DNA of 64,000 nt from JAICSD01 sp963836665 (lineage in GTDB: Bacteria > Acidobacteriota > Vicinamibacteria > Vicinamibacterales > 2-12-FULL-66-21): assembly GCA_963836665.1 (NCBI GenBank), contig CAWIKL010000002.1, forward strand, positions 186,001 through 250,000, read 5' to 3'. The position numbers and the translations under genes were made by a program. Below are positions 16,409 through 23,425 of the stretch, piece by piece. The notes under the pieces are model-generated. The model was not told the DNA's origin and ran no database searches. It worked only from the letters and a program-made list of their open reading frames with translations. The stretch's first letter is position 1. The number at the start of each line of letters is the position of its first letter.

Positions 16409-17294
16409 GCCGGGCGTCCTGGATCTGATAGCCCTTGTACTTGTCGGCGATCTTCCATGACGCGGCGATGTCGTCTGGACTCTTCCCCGCCTTCAACCCC
16501 GCCTGCACGTCGGCCAGGAAGTCCTTGTTGAACTGTGCGTACTCGGCGAGGTCGGCCCACGTCATGACCGTGCTGTGCCCGGTGATGACCGAGTCGACGT
16601 TCTTGATGCCGGCGTGCGCCTTGGCCAGTGAGTCGCCGATCTCCACGCCGCTGCCGCCGTTGTTCGTGTCGAGCAGCGGCAGGTTCTTGCCCGAGAAGAT
16701 GTCGCCGGCGTGCGCGAAACGTAGCGCCGGCCATACGATCCACGCGTCGCCGTTGGTGTGGCCGCGGCCGAAGTAATACAGGTCGATCTCGTCGGCGCCC
16801 TTGCCGATGGTCAACGTGTCCTTGAACGTGCGCTTGGGCATCCCCTTGCCGTTGTTCTGCTGGAAGATGGTCGGCGGGGCGGCGCCGGGGGCGCCCATGC
16901 CGGGCGGATTCATCATCTTTTCCATGTTCGTCTTCGTGTTTTCCTGGACGATGATGTCGACGGTGGCCGGGAACTCGACGTTGCCGCTGACGTGATCGCC
17001 GTGGGTGTGCGTATTGATGATCGTCGTCACCGGCTTGGGCGTCAGTTCCTTGATCTTGTCGAGGATGGGCTGTCCCCAGCCTGGCAGCTTCGTGTCGACG
17101 ACGACGACGCCGGCAGCGCCGACGAAGACGGCCGTATTGCCCCCGCCGCCTTTCAGCATGTAGAGGTTGTCTTTCAACTTCTCGACCTCGACGACCTTCG
17201 GGCCCTGCGGCTGCTGCGGCGCCTGATACGCCGCCGTCGCTGCTGTCAACGCCGCCAGACCGGCAAAGATGCCGGCAACCCAACTCCGATTCAT
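16365..17294 (-). CDS. Secreted MBL-fold hydrolase
   Basis: 309 residues. An N-terminal signal peptide (WVAGIFAGLAALTAATAA). Zinc motifs: NTHTHGDHVSGN with H96, H98, D100 and H101, GRGHTNGD (H179), HAGDIF (D198) and TGHS (H240). This resembles class B and related periplasmic metallo-hydrolases, but a loop with MMNPPGMGAPGAAPP is lineage-like. Substrate unknown; beta-lactamase activity should not be assumed. It starts inside the stop of the HupE-like gene (ATGA overlap), so the pair is coupled. Its 3' end overlaps the glycosyltransferase by 44 bp tail-to-tail. Confidence 0.8.
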   Translation of the reverse strand: MNRSWVAGIFAGLAALTAATAAYQAPQQPQGPKVVEVEKLKDNLYMLKGGGGNTAVFVGAAGVVVVDTKLPGWGQPILDKIKELTPKPVTTIINTHTHGDHVSGNVEFPATVDIIVQENTKTNMEKMMNPPGMGAPGAAPPTIFQQNNGKGMPKRTFKDTLTIGKGADEIDLYYFGRGHTNGDAWIVWPALRFAHAGDIFSGKNLPLLDTNNGGSGVEIGDSLAKAHAGIKNVDSVITGHSTVMTWADLAEYAQFNKDFLADVQAGLKAGKSPDDIAASWKIADKYKGYQIQDARLKQNVAAIAGELKK

Positions 17295-18361
17295 AGACTG
17301 CCTCCCGCAAAGAAAACGCGCTGCACGAACCAGAATGTGCCCGCGAGCACGACCACCAGGGACCCCGCAATGGCGAGCCGGCGTCCCGCTTCTTCGCTAC
17401 GTTGCCGGAGCGCTGCGAGCGCGGACGCCACCACGACGACGACGAGCAACTGCCCGATTTCGACGCCGGCGTTGAACGAGAACAGCGACCAGCCGAGCGC
17501 GCGCGCCGGCAGGTCCATCTCGCGCAACACGCTGGCGAAACCGAAGCCGTGCACCAGCCCGAATGAGAAGGCGATCCAGCCGCGCACGTCGCGCCCACCG
17601 CGCACCATCAGGTTGTCGACGCCGACGTAGACGATACTCAGCGCGATGAGCGGCTCGACGACCCGTGCCGGCGGGCTGAAGACCCGAAGCGCGGCGATGG
17701 TCAGTGTCACGCTGTGGGCGAGCGTGAACGACGTCACGACCACGGCGAGGCGGCGGATCGATCCGCCGAGCAGGAGCAGCCCGACCAGGAACAGGATGTG
17801 GTCGGGCCCGATCAGGATGTGATGGATGCCGGCGGCGACGAACCGTCGTGCCACCGCGAGCGTGCCGCGGGCGCTTCCGGAGAAGTACTCAACCGAGGTC
17901 CGCGAGGCGTCGAGGATGACCTGCTGCCGCAGCGCGCCGTCCTCGTAGACGTTGACGAACGTCTGGTGCTGCGGATCGTAGGGAAAGAGCCGCGCGTCCA
18001 GGCGCAGCGCCGAGGGCCTGGCGCCGGCGAGCGTGAACGGCAATCGCAGCGACTGCTTGTCAGGCAGCACCTCGAGCGGCCCCCAGGTGATCGCCAGCGG
18101 ACGATCACCATCCGCGAGCGACAGCCGCGCCGCCAGCATCCGCTGGAGCGCCGCCGCACGCGCGGCGGCGACGGCAGGGTCGAGCAGTTGCGCGGGCGGA
18201 TCGACGCCGAGATCGTGCCCCGCGTCGAAGATGTGCACCGTCAGCGTGCCAGTGACGGCGGCTGCAGCCAGGTGGATGTCCAGGTAGCTGAACGGGACCG
18301 GGTGCGCCGAGGCCGGCAGTGCGAACAGGAGCAGCGCGAGCAAGTGCGCGAGACGGCGCAT
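17291..18361 (-). CDS. HupE/UreJ-like membrane protein
   Basis: 356 residues: signal peptide, a ~150-residue periplasmic domain, then six or seven membrane helices. The first helix region carries GIHHILIGPDHILFLVGLLL, the His-rich signature of HupE/UreJ_2 proteins, and a later one has GLVHGFGFASVL. In some bacteria relatives are tied to nickel delivery for hydrogenase or urease, but many copies, as here, sit away from those enzymes. Function is therefore open. Coupled to the downstream secreted MBL hydrolase. Confidence 0.75.
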   Translation of the reverse strand: MRRLAHLLALLLFALPASAHPVPFSYLDIHLAAAAVTGTLTVHIFDAGHDLGVDPPAQLLDPAVAAARAAALQRMLAARLSLADGDRPLAITWGPLEVLPDKQSLRLPFTLAGARPSALRLDARLFPYDPQHQTFVNVYEDGALRQQVILDASRTSVEYFSGSARGTLAVARRFVAAGIHHILIGPDHILFLVGLLLLGGSIRRLAVVVTSFTLAHSVTLTIAALRVFSPPARVVEPLIALSIVYVGVDNLMVRGGRDVRGWIAFSFGLVHGFGFASVLREMDLPARALGWSLFSFNAGVEIGQLLVVVVVASALAALRQRSEEAGRRLAIAGSLVVVLAGTFWFVQRVFFAGGSL

Positions 18362-18390
18362 GGAGGCCTCATGCTACCGTACGGGCCAGC

Positions 18391-19413
18391 GTGATCGCCG
18401 AGACATCAGCTGGGCTGTACTGCGACGCGGGCGGTTTCCACGTCGATCCCTGGCTGCCCGTCGAACGCGCGCTGATCACTCACGCCCACAGCGATCACGC
18501 CCGGCCCGGCTCCGCCGCCTACCTCTGTGCCGAACCGGGCCGCATCCTCCTGCAACGGCGGCTGCCCGATGCCCGTATCGAAACGGTTCAATACGGGGAG
18601 ACCCTCGCGATCAACGGCGTCACGGTCTCGTTTCACCCCGCCGGCCACATTCTCGGCTCGTCGCAGATCCGGGTCGAGCGCGGCGGTGAAGTGTGGGTCG
18701 TCTCCGGTGATTACAAGCGCCAGCCGGACCCGACGTGTCAGGCGTTCGAGCCGGTGGCGTGCCACACGTTCATCACCGAAGCCACCTTCGCGCTGCCCAT
18801 CTATACCTGGGACGCGCCAGCCTCGGTCATCGACGACATCCTCGCCTGGTGGCGTGGCAACCGCGACGAGGAGCGTGCATCGGTCCTCTTCTGCTACGTG
18901 CTCGGCAAGGCACAGCGGATCCTCGCGGAGATCGGCGATCGCGCGGACGCACCGATCTACCTGCACGGCGCGATGTGTGCGCTCACCGACGCCTACCGTG
19001 ACGCGGGGGTGGCGATGGCGACCGCGCCGCGCCTGACCGATCAGATGCGCGGCAAGGCGCTGGCCGGCGCGCTCGTCCTTGCGCCGCTCTCAGCCCGCGG
19101 CACGCCGTGGATGCGCCGCTTCCCCAATGCGTCGGATGCGTTCGCGTCCGGCCTGATGCGCGTGCGTGGCGTGCGCCGCCAGCGTGCCTTCGACCGCGGC
19201 TTCGTCCTCTCGGATCACGCCGACTGGGGCGGCCTGCTCGACACGATTGCCGCGACCGGCGCCTCGCGCGTCCTCGTCACGCACGGCTGGTCGGAGGCGC
19301 TGGCGCGCTACCTGCACGAATCCCGCGGCCTCGACACCGGCGTCCTGCACACGGCGTTCGAGGGAGAGACCGGTGAGCTGACCGCCGCGGACGATTCGGA
19401 CGGCCACGGATGA
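18391..19413 (+). CDS. Ligase-associated DNA exonuclease (MBL/beta-CASP-like)
   Basis: 340 residues from the GTG at 18391. The MBL motif LITHAHSDHA places H31, H33, D35 and H36. PAGHILGSSQI and VSGDYKRQPDP, and the late SDHADW and VTHG elements, match the mRNA 3'-end-processing-factor-like exonucleases linked to ATP-dependent ligases. It ends 6 nt before the ligase gene. In other bacteria this pair accompanies a Lhr-type helicase and a PdeM-type phosphoesterase; neither is in this window. Likely role is end-processing in DNA repair (family and context inference). Confidence 0.85.
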   Translation: MIAETSAGLYCDAGGFHVDPWLPVERALITHAHSDHARPGSAAYLCAEPGRILLQRRLPDARIETVQYGETLAINGVTVSFHPAGHILGSSQIRVERGGEVWVVSGDYKRQPDPTCQAFEPVACHTFITEATFALPIYTWDAPASVIDDILAWWRGNRDEERASVLFCYVLGKAQRILAEIGDRADAPIYLHGAMCALTDAYRDAGVAMATAPRLTDQMRGKALAGALVLAPLSARGTPWMRRFPNASDAFASGLMRVRGVRRQRAFDRGFVLSDHADWGGLLDTIAATGASRVLVTHGWSEALARYLHESRGLDTGVLHTAFEGETGELTAADDSDGHG

Positions 19414-19419
19414 ACCCGG

Positions 19420-21003
19420 ATGCGTAGGTTCTCCGAGCTCTATGACGCGCTCGATCGGACGACCTCGACCAACGCGAAAGTCGCAGCGTTGGCTGTGTAC
19501 TTCCGCGACTCGCCGCCGGCTGACGCGGCGTGGGCGATCTTCTTTCTCACCGGCCGGCGGCTCAAACGCGTCGTCCCCTCCGCGGGCCTGCGGGCCTGGG
19601 CGCAGGAGGCGACCGGACTGCCCGAGTGGCTGCTCTACGAGTCGTACGCGGCGGCCGGGGACTTCGGCGAGCTCGTCGCGCTCGCGCTCGACGCCGTCGC
19701 ACCGGGTCCGGCGGAGCCGGAATTGCCGCTCGCCGACTGGGTCGTGCGGCGGCTGATGCCGCTGCAGCGCAGCGACCTGGCGCAGCAGCGCACGCAGGTG
19801 ATCCGCTGGTGGCTCGGCCTGCCGCGACTTCAACGTTTCATCCTCAACAAGCTGCTGACCGGCGAATTCCGGGTCGGGGTCGCACAAACGCTGGTGATCC
19901 GCGCGCTGGCGGAGGCGATCGGCGCCGAACCGACCGTCGTCGCGGCGCGGATGATGGGCGAATGGACGCCGTCGGCCGAATGGTTCGCGGCCCTACGAAC
20001 GCCCGCGGCGCAGGCACGCGATCCGTCGCAGCCCTATCCGTTCTTCCTCGCTGCGCCGCTCGAAGGGGCGCCGCAGGATCTTGGCGATCGGACCGGCTGG
20101 CTGGTCGAGTGGAAGTGGGACGGCATCCGTGCGCAATTGATCCGGCGCGACGGGCAGTGCTGGCTGTGGTCGCGCGGCGAGGAGCTGATCACGCACCGCT
20201 TTCCCGAGATCGCCGCCGCGGCCACGCACCTGCCCGACGGTACCGTCCTCGACGGCGAAGTACTCGCCTTCCAGGACGGCCGGCCGATGCCCTTCTCCGC
20301 GCTGCAGCAACGCATCGGCCGCCAGAAGCGGGTCGCGCAGATCATGCGCGCCGTGCCGGCCGTCTTCGTCGCCTATGACGTCCTCGAGGCGGAGAGCGGC
20401 GACGTCCGTGCCGAACCGCTGACCGCGCGGCGTCACCGCCTCGAGTCGCTCGTGCGCGGCGAGGGCGTCCTGCGCGTGTCGCCCGAGGTGGACGCCTCAT
20501 GGGACGCGCTTGCCGGGCTGCGACTCGAGTCGCGGGCGCGCGGCGTCGAAGGATTCATGCTCAAGCGCCGCGACGCGGAATACGGCGTCGGACGGAAGAA
20601 GGGCGCCTGGTGGAAATGGAAAATCGATCCGTTCACCGTCGACGCCGTTCTCATCTACGCGCAGCCCGGTAATGGCCGCCGCGCCAGCCTCCTCACCGAC
20701 TACACGTTCGGCGTCTGGGACAACGGCGACCTAGTGCCGATCGCCAAGGCGTATTCCGGATTGTCGAATGCGGAAATTGAGGAGCTCGACGCCTGGATCC
20801 GGCGGCACACGCGCGAGCGGCATGGCCCGGTGCGCGCCGTGGAACCGATCCAGGTATTCGAGCTCGGCTTCGAGGCGATCGCGACGTCTTCACGGCATCG
20901 CAGCGGGATCGCGGTGCGGTTTCCGCGCATGTTGCGCTGGCGCCACGACAAGGTAGCGGCGGAAGCCGATACTCTCGAGTCACTCCGCCGGCTCCTGCCA
21001 TGA
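19420..21003 (+). CDS. ATP-dependent DNA ligase
   Basis: 527 residues. The N-terminal helical DNA-binding domain (to about 190) precedes the adenylation domain. The nucleotidyl lysine is K232 in VEWKWDGIRAQL (ExKxDGxR); downstream motifs include LDGEVLAF, VAYDVLE, GVEGFMLKRRDAEY and WWKWKIDPFTVDAVL. A C-terminal OB domain follows. Size and neighbour match the exonuclease-linked ('cisplatin damage response') ligases rather than Ku-linked LigD, since no primase or phosphoesterase domain is fused. Probably co-transcribed with the exonuclease gene. Confidence 0.92.
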   Translation: MRRFSELYDALDRTTSTNAKVAALAVYFRDSPPADAAWAIFFLTGRRLKRVVPSAGLRAWAQEATGLPEWLLYESYAAAGDFGELVALALDAVAPGPAEPELPLADWVVRRLMPLQRSDLAQQRTQVIRWWLGLPRLQRFILNKLLTGEFRVGVAQTLVIRALAEAIGAEPTVVAARMMGEWTPSAEWFAALRTPAAQARDPSQPYPFFLAAPLEGAPQDLGDRTGWLVEWKWDGIRAQLIRRDGQCWLWSRGEELITHRFPEIAAAATHLPDGTVLDGEVLAFQDGRPMPFSALQQRIGRQKRVAQIMRAVPAVFVAYDVLEAESGDVRAEPLTARRHRLESLVRGEGVLRVSPEVDASWDALAGLRLESRARGVEGFMLKRRDAEYGVGRKKGAWWKWKIDPFTVDAVLIYAQPGNGRRASLLTDYTFGVWDNGDLVPIAKAYSGLSNAEIEELDAWIRRHTRERHGPVRAVEPIQVFELGFEAIATSSRHRSGIAVRFPRMLRWRHDKVAAEADTLESLRRLLP

Positions 21004-21040
21004 GCACGCTTCTTGCCATACACGCCGCAGGGATTGACGG

Positions 21041-21760
21041 ATGCGGACGGTATGGGTTATCGCGTTCACACTTTTGGCCGGCTCGGCCGTGACGCCGATG
21101 CGCGCCACCGGCGATTCTGCCAGTAACCCGATTTCCCACTTCTTTTCACGCAACGAGCAGCCGCTCCAAGAGTACCGTGCCTACCGCCGGATGCACGCGT
21201 CGAGCACCAATTCGCCGAAGTACGACGCGTGGATGGAGGCCTCGACCGAACTGAAGGACGGTAAATTCAGCTATCAGATCGTTTCGGAGGGGGGCTCCGA
21301 TACAGTGCGCTCGCGCGTGCTGCGGGCCGTGCTGGCGCGGGAACAGGAACTCATCAACAGCGGCGCCAGCGACAAAGGGGAGCTGACGCTCGACAACTAC
21401 GAGTTCGTCGAGGGCGGCCGCGACGCCGACGGCTCCCGTGTCGTGCAGATGAAGCCACGGCGCTGCGACGTGCTGCTGGTCGACGGCCGCGCGGTGCTCA
21501 ACGAGTACGGCGAGCTGATGCGCGTGGAAGGCCGGCTGGCCAAGAACCCCTCCTTCTGGACCAGTCTCGTCAACATCGTCCGCCGCTACTCGCGCATCGG
21601 CGGCGTGCGCGTCCCGGTCGCCACCGAGACCACGGCGAAAGTAAAGTTCGTCGGCACCGCGCAGATGAACGTCCTCTACGACTACCAGAGCATCAACGGC
21701 CGGCCGATCGCCGTCAGCGAAGTGCCGTCTTCAACGCCCGGGCATACCGCTGAGCGATGA
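21041..21760 (+). CDS. Secreted hypothetical protein, possibly LolA-like fold
   Basis: 239 residues with a signal peptide (VWVIAFTLLAGSAVTPM). The mature part alternates short strands and charged turns (LVDGRAVLNEYGELMRVEGR, GGVRVPVATETTAKVKFVGT), reminiscent of outer-membrane lipoprotein-sorting or sigma-E-regulator beta-sheet domains. That is an impression, not a firm assignment. Its 3' end overlaps the convergent TatT-like gene by 47 bp. Confidence 0.6.
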   Translation: MRTVWVIAFTLLAGSAVTPMRATGDSASNPISHFFSRNEQPLQEYRAYRRMHASSTNSPKYDAWMEASTELKDGKFSYQIVSEGGSDTVRSRVLRAVLAREQELINSGASDKGELTLDNYEFVEGGRDADGSRVVQMKPRRCDVLLVDGRAVLNEYGELMRVEGRLAKNPSFWTSLVNIVRRYSRIGGVRVPVATETTAKVKFVGTAQMNVLYDYQSINGRPIAVSEVPSSTPGHTAER

Positions 21761-22586
21761 GATTGGTCAGGCGGCGCGACACGATCGTGTTGGTGTCGAT
21801 CGCCAGCGCCTGATCCAGCAGCCGGCTCTTCTCGGCCGCGTCGCTCGTGACCAGCGCCAGGGCCACGTAGGCGAACACCGATTTTCCGCTCGACAACTCG
21901 ATGGCCTTGTTGAAGTCGGCGCGTGCCGCAGCCGCTGAACCGCCGAGCAGCGGCGGCAGCCCGTCGAACGCGATCAGGCCCTCGTAAATCGCCCCCCCAT
22001 CCCACGCGTCGTTCAAGGCTTTCGCGCGCTGCAGCAGCGCGCGCACGATCGGCAGTTCGGCGACGCGGGTCAGCGGATTCGAGGACAAGACGATGTCGGC
22101 CCCCCACGACGCGGCGGTCCAGTACAGGAACGGCACATCTTCCCGGGTCGTGGTCCGTAGCGTGCCGGTCGGATCGGACGCCAGGGCAGCCTCGGTGATG
22201 CCCGGATGGGTCACCTGCAGCCCGGACAGGCAGTAGCCGCGCGCCCGCTGATACATCTTCGCGGCGCGCGCGCGCAGGTCCTGCGCCGAGACCGGGTCGG
22301 CCGCTTTCAAGACCGACTCGACGTGCAGAAACCCGTATGAATACTGCGTGAAACCGCTGCACGCGGTCAGCAGCAGCTGCGGCTGCCGCGGCGACTGCGA
22401 CAGCAGCATCTCCACCGTCTTCAACGTGGACGGCGCGGCCAGGCGTACGAACTCCGGATCGTTGTCGCGCTCGTAGACGGTGCTGGAATCAGCTAACGCC
22501 GAGGCCATCCGGTTGAGCGCCATCTGCTTGGGGGAGCACGCCGCGGCGAAGAGCGCCGCCGCGAGCGCCAGGCGCGGCCATGTCAT
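21714..22586 (-). CDS. TatT-like (TRAP-T associated) lipoprotein
   Basis: 290 residues from the ATG at 22586. A short hydrophobic leader ending FAAACS gives a plausible lipobox with Cys at about residue 18. The rest is alpha-helical, with TPR-like repeats and the family stretches RGYCLSGLQV, WTAASWGADIVLSS and GGSAAAARADFNKAIELSSG. It matches the TatT (Tp0956-type) trimeric helical proteins linked to TRAP transporters of hydrophobic ligands. No TRAP permease or binding protein is nearby. A TACGCT hexamer lies 8 nt before the ATG. Confidence 0.75.
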   Translation of the reverse strand: MTWPRLALAAALFAAACSPKQMALNRMASALADSSTVYERDNDPEFVRLAAPSTLKTVEMLLSQSPRQPQLLLTACSGFTQYSYGFLHVESVLKAADPVSAQDLRARAAKMYQRARGYCLSGLQVTHPGITEAALASDPTGTLRTTTREDVPFLYWTAASWGADIVLSSNPLTRVAELPIVRALLQRAKALNDAWDGGAIYEGLIAFDGLPPLLGGSAAAARADFNKAIELSSGKSVFAYVALALVTSDAAEKSRLLDQALAIDTNTIVSRRLTNLIAQRYARALKTALR

Positions 22587-22594
22587 GGCCTCGT

Positions 22595-22600
22595 AGCGTA
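22595..22600 (-). promoter_or_regulatory. -10-like TACGCT before the TatT-like gene
   Basis: Minus-strand TACGCT ends 8 nt before the ATG at 22586, with no Shine-Dalgarno. Part of the leaderless pattern seen at several genes. Confidence 0.35.
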
Positions 22601-22651
22601 TCGCAGAGCGGCCAGCCCGCGCGCCCGAAGTCCTCATTCGCCCGCCCCTGG

Positions 22652-22906
22652 TTATTCCTTCGTGCGGACCCAGCGATGCACCGGCACGGACAGCAGCCAA
22701 TAGTGCGCGCGGAGCTCGATGATCATCTCGCGATAGCGCTCCTTGGCAAATTCACTGGCGAGCAGCCGCCGTTTCAGCCGGCGGATTTCGTAGCGATACA
22801 GGTCGTTGAGGGCGGCCCGGACGACCAGCGGCGGCGTCGCCGGACCGGGCTGCAGGCCGTGTTCCGCCAGGATGGCCAGCGCCTCCGGGGCGTAGACAAA
22901 CTCCAC
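22652..22906 (-). CDS. Conserved-looking small hypothetical protein (84 aa)
   Basis: 84 residues, basic and helical. It begins MEFVYAPEALAILAEHGLQP and has an Arg/Lys-rich helix (YEIRRLKRRLLASEF) and a Trp-containing tail. No known domain recognised. Composition and codon use look genuine. It ends 65 bp upstream of the TatT-like gene start on the same strand and is divergent from the histone H1-like gene across an 8-bp tandem repeat. Nucleic-acid or ribosome binding is possible from the charge but unproven. Confidence 0.6.
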   Translation of the reverse strand: MEFVYAPEALAILAEHGLQPGPATPPLVVRAALNDLYRYEIRRLKRRLLASEFAKERYREMIIELRAHYWLLSVPVHRWVRTKE

Positions 22907-22912
22907 GCGATC

Positions 22913-22944
22913 ACCAAATCATCAAATCAGGAAATCAGCAAATC
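22913..22944. repeat. 8-bp tandem repeat, four copies of ANNAAATC
   Basis: ACCAAATC, ATCAAATC, AGGAAATC and AGCAAATC follow one another with an exact 8-bp period in the gap between two divergent genes. AT-rich compared with the surroundings. Confidence 0.75.
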
Positions 22945-22979
22945 TGCTAGCATCCCCCGTCTAACTGTTCGGAGGTCCT

Positions 22980-23345
22980 ATGTCAGACGAGAAGGATCCG
23001 CAGACCAACGACATGCTGACGCGGTCGGCGGAACTGGTAGGAAGCGCAATGGGCACGGCGGTCAACACCGCGTCGCAGGCCGCGGGTGCTGCGGCGGCGA
23101 CGGTCGCCGGAGCCGCGCAGGCCGCGAGCGCCAAAGCGGCGCCGGCGAAGCGGGCGGTCAAGCGGACCGTCAAGCGCGCCGTCAAGGCGGTCAAGCGGAC
23201 GGCCAAGGTCGCGGCGCGCAAGGCCTCCAAGGCCGGCAAGAAAGCCAGCCAGAGCGCCGCGAAGAAAATGGCCAAGAGCGCCAAGAAGGGAAAGAAGACC
23301 GCGAAAAAGGCGGTCACGAAAAAGACGGCCAGGAAAAAGCGCTGA
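22980..23345 (+). CDS. Histone H1-like Lys/Ala-rich DNA-binding protein
   Basis: 121 residues. The first ~55 are mildly acidic and Ala-rich, and the rest is a run of Ala/Lys repeats with SKAGKKASQS, KKMAKSAKKGKK and AVTKKTARKKR. Such tails resemble eukaryotic H1 C-termini and bacterial H1-like nucleoid proteins. The ATG has a strong Shine-Dalgarno (GGAGG, 5-6 nt away). A TAGCAT hexamer about 30 nt upstream could be the -10. Expected role is DNA compaction or RNA binding. Confidence 0.8.
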   Translation: MSDEKDPQTNDMLTRSAELVGSAMGTAVNTASQAAGAAAATVAGAAQAASAKAAPAKRAVKRTVKRAVKAVKRTAKVAARKASKAGKKASQSAAKKMAKSAKKGKKTAKKAVTKKTARKKR

Positions 23346-23353
23346 AGAGTTTG

Positions 23354-23380
23354 CAGTTGGCAGTTGGCAGTTGGCAGTTG
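23354..23380. repeat. 7-bp tandem repeat CAGTTGG (four copies) with inverted partner
   Basis: Four CAGTTGG units (the last one base short), followed at 23385-23393 by ACTGCCAAC, which can pair with GTTGGCAGT. It directly follows the histone-like stop codon and may fold as a hairpin between convergent genes. Confidence 0.75.
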
Positions 23381-23425
23381 CGAGACTGCCAACCGCCTCC
23401 TGCTGACTCGTGGCGCCCCTCTCTC

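Noticed and set aside
16365..17294. Annotation as a class B antibiotic beta-lactamase
   Set aside because: The fold and zinc motifs are shared by many hydrolases; nothing specific to beta-lactam substrates is visible.
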